DNA from: Actinobacteria bacterium HGW-Actinobacteria-4 | GTDB taxonomy: Bacteria > Actinomycetota > Actinomycetes > Actinomycetales > Demequinaceae | Length of the DNA stretch: 64,000 nucleotides | NCBI GenBank assembly: GCA_002841315.1 | Contig: PHEW01000002.1 | Coordinates: 1-64,000 of the forward strand | Direction of reading: 5' to 3' | In this document: piece by piece, positions 1 to 7,445 of the stretch | How positions within the stretch are numbered: the first letter of the stretch is position 1 | How the letters are laid out: each line of letters begins with the position of its first letter | Made by a program: the position numbers and the translations under genes | Notes under the pieces: model-generated | Databases searched by the model: none | What the model saw: the letters and a program-made list of their open reading frames with translations, nothing else | Told to the model about the DNA's origin: nothing

Positions 1-678
1 GACCATCCCGGTGTGGTCCTCCGACCAGGTCAGATACCGGGCGTCGCGGTTACGCCGCTCACGCTCGCGCACCCCCTGTTCATCAAACCGGGCGATCGCC
101 CGCGCGACCATCCGTCGCACCTCCTGCGCCGTCAACGTCTTCGCCTGAGCAACCAGAGCCCGTTCCAACGCATGCACCTGGTCGCTCGGGGCACGATCAG
201 CGACCGTGTTCAACCCGCTCGCAATCAACCCGGCTGCATCCACCGACAAGTCCCCAGCCAACGCTGCCGCCGCGATAGCCGGATACTTTGGTGACGGAGC
301 AGGAGCAGCCACCCCAGCATCGGCCGCGGCGACACGACCGGTACGCGGATCACGCGGACCCACCGGACCAAGCGCGTCACCGGCCTCGATCGAACGCCGC
401 GACCCAGCCCCCGACCCACCCGTCACCTTCGAAATCAGCGTCTCCGCATCGCCAAAGCCCGCACCGCGCGCAAGCCCACCCCCGGCCATCGTTGGCCTAG
501 AGCGCTGCTTGATCTCCGCGGAGAAACGCGCGAGCAAAGTGTCAGTGAGCCGCCCCAACCGCGCCACCTCAGCATGCGCATCCAACAACTCGTCATGACT
601 CAACCCAGACACGTCAGCAGCCGCGAGATCACTCACCAACGAGCTCACTCGCGCGACCTGTGCCGTATCGATTGCCAT
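1..678 (-). CDS. DUF222 / 13E12-type HNH endonuclease-like protein, N-terminal part (runs off the window edge)
   Basis: Manual minus-strand translation from ATG at 678: MAIDTAQVARVSSLVSDLAAADVSGLSHDELLDAHAEVARLGRLTDTLLARFSAEIKQRS...ALERALVAQAKTLTAQEVRRMVARAIARFDEQGVRERERRNRDARYLTWSEDHTGMV; open to window start, so missing from the ORF track. Confidence 0.8.
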   Translation of the reverse strand, partial: MAIDTAQVARVSSLVSDLAAADVSGLSHDELLDAHAEVARLGRLTDTLLARFSAEIKQRSRPTMAGGGLARGAGFGDAETLISKVTGGSGAGSRRSIEAGDALGPVGPRDPRTGRVAAADAGVAAPAPSPKYPAIAAAALAGDLSVDAAGLIASGLNTVADRAPSDQVHALERALVAQAKTLTAQEVRRMVARAIARFDEQGVRERERRNRDARYLTWSEDHTGMV

Positions 679-793
679 ACCAAACAGTCAACCACCACGG
701 TCTGACATTCACCCCAAACCACCGCAACCTGGGGACACCGGCAGCCGCCACCAGACCTGTGGACATCGCCCGCCCAGCACCGACCCGGCCTGG

Positions 794-1150
794 CTACGCT
801 CCCTCGATCCCCGCAATCACAGTCCGTAGCCGCTCGCGCTCCACAGAGATCCACTGCCCCTCCGAGTAGTTGCGAACAAAGGCCTCGCAGAACTCGACCG
901 GATCCTCGCCCACCACCACACGCACGGGCGTACCGTCCGCGGCGCTCTGCTCAATGAGATCGGCAAGATCCTCCAGCATCGACATCATGATGTCGCCCTC
1001 GGTGACCGCGCCAAAGTACGCAAGGTACCTCTCGAGCGCCTTGTGCGCCGTGCGGTAGGGCTCGGGCAGCGCTTTGACCCGTGCCTTGTGCCGCGCATAT
1101 CGCTTCTTGTTGTCGAAGGATCCGGTCACCTTCTCGATCCAGTTAGCCAT
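794..1150 (-). CDS. DUF1048 family protein
   Basis: 118 aa; MANWIEKVTGSFDNKKRYARHKARVKALPEPYRTAHKALERYLAYFG; immediately downstream of a PadR regulator, as is typical. Confidence 0.75.
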   Translation of the reverse strand: MANWIEKVTGSFDNKKRYARHKARVKALPEPYRTAHKALERYLAYFGAVTEGDIMMSMLEDLADLIEQSAADGTPVRVVVGEDPVEFCEAFVRNYSEGQWISVERERLRTVIAGIEGA

Positions 1151-1152
1151 GG

Positions 1153-1482
1153 CTACTTCCTTTCGTTGTGCAGTTGCGCGAGTCGCATGGTGAGGAAGCC
1201 CCAGTTCTTCCAGAACTCGTCGAGATACTCCTGCCCCAGGGCGTTGAGCGTGTAGACCTTGCGCGGTGGGCCCTTCTCCGACGGGACTTTCTCCACGTCC
1301 ACCAGGCCCTTGTGCTCGAACCGAACTAGCAACGCATAGACGGTACCTTCGGCAATGTCAGGAAACCCCTGCTCCCGGAGCCGCGCCGTGATCTCGTACC
1401 CGTAGGCGGGCGCCAATGCGAGGATCGCGAGCACGATGCCCTCCAACGTGCCCTTCAGCATTTCCGTCATCTGCCGGCCCAT
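1153..1482 (-). CDS. PadR family transcriptional regulator
   Basis: 109 aa; MTEMLKGTLEGIVLAILALAPAYGYEITARLREQGFPDIAEGTVYALLVRFEHKGLV. Confidence 0.88.
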   Translation of the reverse strand: MGRQMTEMLKGTLEGIVLAILALAPAYGYEITARLREQGFPDIAEGTVYALLVRFEHKGLVDVEKVPSEKGPPRKVYTLNALGQEYLDEFWKNWGFLTMRLAQLHNERK

Positions 1483-1509
1483 CGCCCGCTCCTCTCGCTA
1501 CTCTGTATT

Positions 1510-1535
1510 AGTGAGTACTAGTAGATAGTAGCACT
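1510..1535. promoter_or_regulatory. Imperfect dyad AGTGAGTACTA-gtaga-TAGTAGCACT upstream of padR; candidate operator
   Basis: Inverted repeat in an AT-rich patch directly upstream of the PadR-DUF1048 operon. Confidence 0.4.
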
Positions 1536-1626
1536 AAGTACCATAGGCGCAACACTGCGGCCGATGCTGGGGTCGCGGTCCGCCCCAACCTTCCGTCGCG
1601 CACGGCCCCGGCATAGGATCACAACC

Positions 1627-2100
1627 ATGGCCGATGCCCCAGGTCCCCTCCGCTTCGCCTCACCGGAAGACGCCGCCACGCTCGCAGCACTGCTCCGCGA
1701 GTTCAACGCCGAGTACAACTCCCCCACGCCCCCCGCCGCCGTCCTCGAAGAGCGCTACCGCAGCCACCTGGCGGGCGACGCCTTCTGGGCCGTCCTCACG
1801 GGCACACCACCCCACGCGTTCGCCACCGTCTCGCTGCGGCCGTCGGTCTACCACCCCGGCCCCGTGGCGCTCATCGAAGACCTCTATGTACGCCCCGCCC
1901 AACGGGGCCACGGCATCGGCGCCCAGATCATGACGGCCATTCAGGAGCGCGCACGCGCGGACGGCTGCGGCGCCCTCGAGGTCCAAGTCGACGAGCCGGA
2001 CGTGGACGCCATGCGCTTCTACGAACGCCACGGATTCGCACTGCGCGAGCCACTCACCCAGGACCGGGCGCTCCTGATGTGGCTCGAATACGGAACCTGA
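1627..2100 (+). CDS. GNAT family N-acetyltransferase
   Basis: MADAPGPLRFASPEDAATLAALLREFNAEY...LIEDLYVRPAQRGHGIGAQIMTAIQERARADGC...MRFYERHGF; RGHGIG acetyl-CoA motif. Confidence 0.88.
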   Translation: MADAPGPLRFASPEDAATLAALLREFNAEYNSPTPPAAVLEERYRSHLAGDAFWAVLTGTPPHAFATVSLRPSVYHPGPVALIEDLYVRPAQRGHGIGAQIMTAIQERARADGCGALEVQVDEPDVDAMRFYERHGFALREPLTQDRALLMWLEYGT

Positions 2101-2182
2101 CCACGCACCGCGATTTCGGCCGATGCTGAGGCCGGCTTGGTCATCCCGGCCGCCCCAGGCTCGCCTCACCAAACAAACAACA

Positions 2183-2214
2183 GCGGGGAGCGCCTCCCAA
2201 GAGACACTCCCCGC
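2183..2214 (-). terminator. Terminator between convergent GNAT and rsr genes
   Basis: GCGGGGAG ... CTCCCCGC inverted repeat; on the minus strand followed by TGTTGTTTGTTTGG. Confidence 0.65.
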
Positions 2215-2249
2215 CAACCGCCAACCGAGCACCGCAACCACCACCAGCC

Positions 2250-3908
2250 CTAGAGCCCCCGAGAGAACTCCGTGACCAGCGCCGGCACAGCGGCATCGAA
2301 CCCGGAGATGTCCAGCATCCCGGCATCGTTCGGGTCCGCGATGGAGAACTTCGAAGCCAGCGTGGCAAGCACGATCAGCTTCGCGTCGATCCCCATCTCC
2401 GCGCGGTACTTCGCGAGCGCCTGGTGCGGGTGCATAGCCCCTGCCCAGGTCTCGTTGTCGGTGATCACCACAAAGGTGTCCACCTCGAGGCCACGCTCTG
2501 CCGCGTACAGCATCGGCAGCGAGCAGTCCGTGGGACCAAAAGGAAGGTCAGAGACCTCCTGAATGGCCGCATCGAGCCGCATGCGCGGAGTGATCGCCAG
2601 CTGAGTCAGCGCGGCAGCAGCACCAGACCGACCCACCGGACGCACACGCCGCGCTCCGGGAGGGCGATACACCTGCACGCCACCCGTGAACGCCACCACG
2701 TGCGTCATCGGCTCCGTCGCAGCAAGCACCAGCGCCAGCCCCGCCGACGCCTCACGCGGAGTCAGCGGCACCCCAGCCACCCGGGTGAAGGTCATCGAAC
2801 CGGACACGTCCAGCGCGATCAGCGTGCGCTTGCCTGCGGGCTCCACCGTGCCAAAGCTCCGGTAAAACGCCTCATCAAGCGCGTCGACGATGCGCGGGTT
2901 GGGTTCCCACGTTGACTTCCCTTCCATCGAGTGGCCCTGCGCATACGTCCGCAACGCCACCAACACGTTCAGCGGGTGAATGCGCGCCTTGCGGAGCGCC
3001 TCCACATCCACCAACCGTGCTGCGATCATCTCCGTTGCCTCGGACATCGGCTCAAGCACGCCGATGCGCGTGAGGCGCGGCAGCTGACGGATCAGCGCAC
3101 CCAGGGGTACGTTGCCTTCGAGCAGCGCCTCCCAGACCTCGCGGTCGTTCAGCGCTTCCGTAGGCACCATCTCCCAGGTCAGGCCGTGCTCGCGGATCAG
3201 GCCAGGCAATTCAGACGCCGACGCAAAACGCGCCGCCTCGAATCCCTGCACGATGCCAGGCGCTTCACCCGCGTCTCCACGCAGGATCCACTCGCCAAGT
3301 CCCGTGAAGCCAGGCTCCACCAACCGCGGGTGCGCCTTGCGGAACACGTCGCGGTGCGTCCAGCCGTCACGCTGGCGGTACTTGACTGCCTGGTAGGCCA
3401 CCTGGTCAACCGACTTCTCGGTGTACCAAGCCGCTACCGCACGCGCGAGCGCACGGCCCCAGCCACGGAACCCCTGCACGTAGGTGAGGAATCCGAACAG
3501 CGCCGTTGCGGTGCGCGCCACCTTGGGCAGCTGCGCAAGCGCGTAGGCGCGGTCTTCCACTTCACCGAACGATGCCGCGATCGCCAAGGCGAACAGCGCA
3601 GGGTCCTGCTTGGGGGCACGGCCCGCCACGGAGGTCTCAACGATCACGTCCACGAGCTCACGGTGCTGAGCGGACTCAGCGACGCGAATCACCGCCTTGG
3701 CGTTGTCCTTGGTCAGCTGCGCGCCCGAGGCATAGAAGCCCGTGTCCGAACCCAGGATCAGGAAGCGCTTGACACGTTCGAGGTCCGAGATCACGTACAC
3801 AAAGCCACCAGCGTGGTTACGCTTCTGGCCGTCGGCCGCCTTGAGCGACTGAGGGGTAGCCGCACGACCCTTGCGAATCATGAAGCCCTTGAGGTTGATG
3901 TTGGTCAT
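2250..3908 (-). CDS. rsr: TROVE-domain Ro60 orthologue (Rsr), with C-terminal vWA/MIDAS domain
   Basis: 552 aa; GGFVYVISDLERVKRFLILGSDTGFYASGAQLTKDNAKAVI (TROVE N-terminus), KRTLIALDVSGSMTF (MIDAS DxSGS); RBS aaaggaag before ATG. Confidence 0.93.
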   Translation of the reverse strand: MTNINLKGFMIRKGRAATPQSLKAADGQKRNHAGGFVYVISDLERVKRFLILGSDTGFYASGAQLTKDNAKAVIRVAESAQHRELVDVIVETSVAGRAPKQDPALFALAIAASFGEVEDRAYALAQLPKVARTATALFGFLTYVQGFRGWGRALARAVAAWYTEKSVDQVAYQAVKYRQRDGWTHRDVFRKAHPRLVEPGFTGLGEWILRGDAGEAPGIVQGFEAARFASASELPGLIREHGLTWEMVPTEALNDREVWEALLEGNVPLGALIRQLPRLTRIGVLEPMSEATEMIAARLVDVEALRKARIHPLNVLVALRTYAQGHSMEGKSTWEPNPRIVDALDEAFYRSFGTVEPAGKRTLIALDVSGSMTFTRVAGVPLTPREASAGLALVLAATEPMTHVVAFTGGVQVYRPPGARRVRPVGRSGAAAALTQLAITPRMRLDAAIQEVSDLPFGPTDCSLPMLYAAERGLEVDTFVVITDNETWAGAMHPHQALAKYRAEMGIDAKLIVLATLASKFSIADPNDAGMLDISGFDAAVPALVTEFSRGL

Positions 3909-3961
3909 GGTTCACTTCCTTTCTTTGGGTTGGATTGTGCGGGGGTTGGATTCTGCGGGGG

Positions 3962-4085
3962 GTGGACGAGCATGTGACGGACTCGGAGCCGCACGCTCTC
4001 CACTGAGCTACCTCACCTGGGTGAGGGCGGGAGTCGAACCCGCGCACTGCGATCCTGATAACCGAGCTTCCTGCGGCTCGTCCAC
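3962..4085 (-). ncRNA. Y RNA candidate C: circularly permuted tRNA-like RNA
   Basis: Ends pair over 10 bp (GTGGACGAGC/GCTCGTCCAC); CGGTTATC motif; T-arm GCGGG-TTCGACT-CCCGC, then acceptor hairpin CCTCAC-CCAG-GTGAGG, then D-arm TAGCTC-AGTGGA-GAGC; next to rsr. Confidence 0.85.
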
Positions 4086-4092
4086 AACTGAA

Positions 4093-4279
4093 GTGCAGCA
4101 TCGGCCGTAGTAGACAGGCGAACATGGGGTGAGGGTCGGAGCGGCCTTGCGGCCTTCTGCTCTGCCAACTGAGCTACCGGGGCGCTAGCGCCCCGAGCGG
4201 GACTCGAACCCGCGACCTGACACGGGATAGGTGATAACCGACGTCTCTTCGGTTCGCCCTTCTACGGACGATGCTGCAC
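4093..4279 (-). ncRNA. Y RNA candidate B: circularly permuted tRNA-like RNA
   Basis: Ends pair GTGCAGCATCG-t-CCGTAG-aag-GGCGAAC with GTTCGCC-tgtcta-CTACGG-c-CGATGCTGCAC; CGGTTATC motif; T-arm GCGGG-TTCGAGT-CCCGC, acceptor hairpin CGGGGCG-CTAG-CGCCCCG, D-arm GGTAGCTC-AGTTGGCA-GAGC. Confidence 0.87.
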
Positions 4280-4412
4280 ACGGCTTGGGAGCGAACATGA
4301 GGCGAGGATCGGAACCAAGTCCAAAGACCCGGTGCGGAACTTGAATCCGCATACGAGCAGTGCTCGCGTTTACCAGATAACCGATGTCTCTTCGGTTCGC
4401 TCTTTTAGCCGT
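4280..4412 (-). ncRNA. Y RNA candidate A: divergent member with T-arm but no clear D-arm
   Basis: Ends pair ACGGCT-aaaa-GAGCGAAC with GTTCGCTC-cca-AGCCGT; CGGTTATC motif; T-arm GCGGA-TTCAAGT-TCCGC followed by hairpin CCGGGTC-TTTG-GACTTGG. Confidence 0.75.
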
Positions 4413-4477
4413 GAAATCTCTATGGAGTTATGCGTGTTGGGGGATGGCCAGGGCGGCGCATGAGGCGCGGCGGCTGG

Positions 4478-4636
4478 CTAAGAAAGCGCTGAGGAGCGCT
4501 TGGGTGTGCTCAGGGCCGGGCGGTCATGTTGCCTGGGCTCGCTCGCTTTGAGCTGCCAGAGGCCACGTCCGGGCTGGCCGGGGCGCGACTCAATGGCGGC
4601 ATCAATGCCGGCGATGGCGGTATTCAGATCTCGCAT
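4478..4636 (-). CDS. Small 52-aa ORF upstream of the Y RNA array
   Basis: MRDLNTAIAGIDAAIESRPGQPGRGLWQLKASEPRQHDRPALSTPKRSSALS*; RBS-like AAAGGGG upstream of ATG; below the ORF-track length cutoff. Confidence 0.4.
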   Translation of the reverse strand: MRDLNTAIAGIDAAIESRPGQPGRGLWQLKASEPRQHDRPALSTPKRSSALS

Positions 4637-4866
4637 ATCGCACCCCTTTCTTGAGTCTCGGTGTCGGTTGAGCGACGTGTGCCCGCTGTGGGCACGAGGA
4701 CTGACGCTAGAGGGTGGAGGCGCGCGAGCGCAAGGGCGGTTACCAAACCGTTATCGATCAGGGGGTGTTTTCGCGCGTGCTGCTGGCGCTATGGTGGTCC
4801 CCATGACAACCACGACGCAACGAATCAGCGAGCCGCACCTCGCTCCATTCGGCGCGCGGAAGGAGC

Positions 4867-5685
4867 GTGGCTAGGCGCCATCGCCGCACGACGGCGAAGC
4901 ACCTGCCAGCTCACGACCCCCGCGCCCAGCAACTCAAGATCAGGCGCGAACTGCGAGAAGCCGCAGTGGGGCGCCGGTTCCTGGACGACATCTCGTTCAC
5001 GTTCGAACTCGCCTGGTACACAGGTCCGTGGATCAGTATCGCCATCAATGGCACCGTTGCACCCGGGCGGTACGAGCACGTTGGTGACTTCCCGTGGCTC
5101 CAAGCCATCAAGCGCCTATCGCTAGCAGATCACGATGGCGAAAGGACTATCCGTCTCTCAGGCGCCGCATGCGCCGAATGCGAGTGCTGCAAATACGACG
5201 TCCGCTGCGAGGTGGCGGGCCGGTACGTGCGCTGGACCCTCGTGGAGGACCCCGGCCAAACCTGGGTCTTTGACAGGTCCACCTACCGCGAGAAGCTCGA
5301 TCAAGCGCTGGCGGATTGGTACTACTACGAGCCCGAAGAGAGGCGACTGGCCCGCCTGCTGATCGATCACACTCCTTGGGACGGGCCAGAGCAGATGGGT
5401 CTAGACCTCGTCAGTGTCACGATGTTCAGGGGTGAGCTGACCGTCGGGTTCGTTGACGAGTTCTGGAAGTCGAACGTCTACGTCAAGTTCCCCTGGCGGG
5501 CGGAGCACACTCACGATTCGCTGCGAGCCGCGTCCCAGGCAATTGCGGTGTGGGACGTGAGCTTCCTCAATGTCACCTGGCGGCCATGGCGCGACCCCTC
5601 AGCGAAGCCGCCATATCCATCGAACTGGGAGCAGGGGGGTCCGCTCTCGACCGGTCCCGCGATCGATGCCGTGGGGCGCGTTTGA
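4867..5685 (+). CDS. Hypothetical protein
   Basis: 272 aa continuous ORF from GTG with plausible protein composition (CAECECCKYDVRCEVAGRYVRWTLVEDPGQTW...); family not recognised. Confidence 0.65.
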   Translation: MARRHRRTTAKHLPAHDPRAQQLKIRRELREAAVGRRFLDDISFTFELAWYTGPWISIAINGTVAPGRYEHVGDFPWLQAIKRLSLADHDGERTIRLSGAACAECECCKYDVRCEVAGRYVRWTLVEDPGQTWVFDRSTYREKLDQALADWYYYEPEERRLARLLIDHTPWDGPEQMGLDLVSVTMFRGELTVGFVDEFWKSNVYVKFPWRAEHTHDSLRAASQAIAVWDVSFLNVTWRPWRDPSAKPPYPSNWEQGGPLSTGPAIDAVGRV

Positions 5686-5781
5686 GCCGCTCCACTAGCA
5701 CCCCCACCACATCTTCGATAACGTTATCGAACGCGACCACCGCCGCTCGCGTCGGCGCCACATCACACCCCAGGAGCACCC

Positions 5782-6678
5782 ATGTCCCCCGACCAGCTCA
5801 CCTACGACAACCCCGTGGAGCGTCACTCGCACATCGTGCCCAAGGCCTCCTGGCAGCCTCTCCCAGGCCTCGACGCCAAGCTCGACCCCAAGGCAGATCA
5901 CGGCGAGGAAACCTACCGGGGCCTAGGCCGCCTGCCTGGCCGCAAGGCTCTCATCACGGGAGGCGACTCGGGCATCGGCGCCGCCGTGGCCATCGCCTTC
6001 GCGCGCGAGGGCGCCGACGTCGCCATCAGCTACCTCCCCGAAGAGCAGGTAGACGCCGACGCCATCGCCGCCCTGGTCCGCGCAGAGGGCCGCACCTGCG
6101 TGCAGCTTCCCGGCGACATCCGCGACCGCGAGTTCTGCCGCAAACTCGTGGCCGACGCCGTCGAAGGCCTGGGCGGGCTGGACATCCTGGTCAACAACGC
6201 CGCGCACCAGGTCTATCACCAGAGCTTCGATGAACTCGACGAGGATGACCTAGAGCGCACCATCAAGACCAACCTCTACGCCATGAACTGGATCACCCGC
6301 GACGCACTCCCCCACTTGAGCGCCGGCGCGACCATCATCAACAGCACCTCGGTCCAGGGCTACAACCCGTCGCCGCAGATCATCAACTACGCGTCCACCA
6401 AGTTCGCCATCAACGGCTTCACCAAGGCGCTGGCCCACGACCTCGCGCCCCGCGGCATCCGCGTCAACGCCGTCGCGCCCGGTCCCGTGTGGACGCCGCT
6501 GCAGGTCTCGGACGGCCAGCCATCGTCAAAGCTCGACGGGTTCGGGAGCTCGTCGTGGCTGGGCCGGACCAGCCAGCCCGTAGAACAGGCGCCCGCCTAC
6601 GTCTTTCTCGCGTCGCCCGAATCGAGCTTCATTGTGGGCGAGGTGATCAACGTCAACGGCGGAGCCAACGTGCCGTAG
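5782..6678 (+). CDS. SDR family oxidoreductase (YghA-like)
   Basis: GRKALITGGDSGIGAAVAIAFAREGADVAI, ILVNNA, NYASTKFAINGFTKALAHDLAPRGIRVNAVAPGPVWTPL. Confidence 0.92.
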   Translation: MSPDQLTYDNPVERHSHIVPKASWQPLPGLDAKLDPKADHGEETYRGLGRLPGRKALITGGDSGIGAAVAIAFAREGADVAISYLPEEQVDADAIAALVRAEGRTCVQLPGDIRDREFCRKLVADAVEGLGGLDILVNNAAHQVYHQSFDELDEDDLERTIKTNLYAMNWITRDALPHLSAGATIINSTSVQGYNPSPQIINYASTKFAINGFTKALAHDLAPRGIRVNAVAPGPVWTPLQVSDGQPSSKLDGFGSSSWLGRTSQPVEQAPAYVFLASPESSFIVGEVINVNGGANVP

Positions 6679-6757
6679 ACGCACTGCTCTCCGGGGGAAT
6701 CGTTTTCGGCTGATGCTGTGTTCACCTTTCGCGGCACGCTCACCAGAAAGGCTCCTC

Positions 6758-7168
6758 ATGACCACCACACCCGGCCCCGTGCAGATGCGACTCGTCATCC
6801 ACAGCGAAGACCTCGACGCGGCGCTGACCTTCTACCGCGACACGCTGGGGCTCCCGGTCGAGCTCAACCTCGCGTCCGAGGGCAACGCGCGCGTCGTCGT
6901 CCTCGACGCCGGCCGCGCCACGCTCGAACTCATCAACACCCCGCAGCGACACCTCATCGACCAGCTTGAAGTGGGTCGTGACGTCTCGCGCGAGATCCGC
7001 GTGGCCTTCGAGGTCGCCGATGCTCGCGCCACCATCGACGCTGTGGTCACCCTGGGCGCGGAGCTAGTCGCGGCCCCGACCATGACTCCCTGGGGCTCGC
7101 TCAATGCGCGCGTCGAGGGACCGGACGGAGTGCAGCTCACGCTCTTTGAGCAGGTCGAGCCTGAGTAG
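6758..7168 (+). CDS. VOC family (glyoxalase/bleomycin-resistance-like) protein
   Basis: MTTTPGPVQMRLVIHSEDLDAALTFYRDTLGLPVEL...GVQLTLFEQVEPE; RBS AGAAAGG upstream of ATG 6758. Confidence 0.88.
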   Translation: MTTTPGPVQMRLVIHSEDLDAALTFYRDTLGLPVELNLASEGNARVVVLDAGRATLELINTPQRHLIDQLEVGRDVSREIRVAFEVADARATIDAVVTLGAELVAAPTMTPWGSLNARVEGPDGVQLTLFEQVEPE

Positions 7169-7445
7169 GTGCCACTACTGCCGCGCCAGCACGCCTGGCG
7201 ACCCCAGGCGCGCGAGCTCGTGGACCGTTTGGAAGCCGCACGGCAACGCGCGCCGCGGCTTGCCAACTCGCCATCCCACAACGACGTTTAGGTGACGCTC
7301 GCCAGACGCGCGCGCTCACGACAGGACTCTGCGTCATGCGGCACCAGTTCGCGTCGCGCAGCGTCGTCACCGCGCGGCCATCGCCTCCTCGCCACATCGA
7401 ACTGATGACGAACGGCCAAGGCACTGCTGGCCCGAGGGAGCGGTT

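Noticed and set aside
3995-4213. tRNA-like box sequences (GGTAGCTCAG, GGTTCGAGTCC) as conventional tRNA genes
   Set aside because: On the coding strand the T-arm precedes the D-arm within each unit and acceptor strands form a closed hairpin, so no normal tRNA can be drawn. Combining the D-arm of one unit with the T-arm of the next gives spans far too long.
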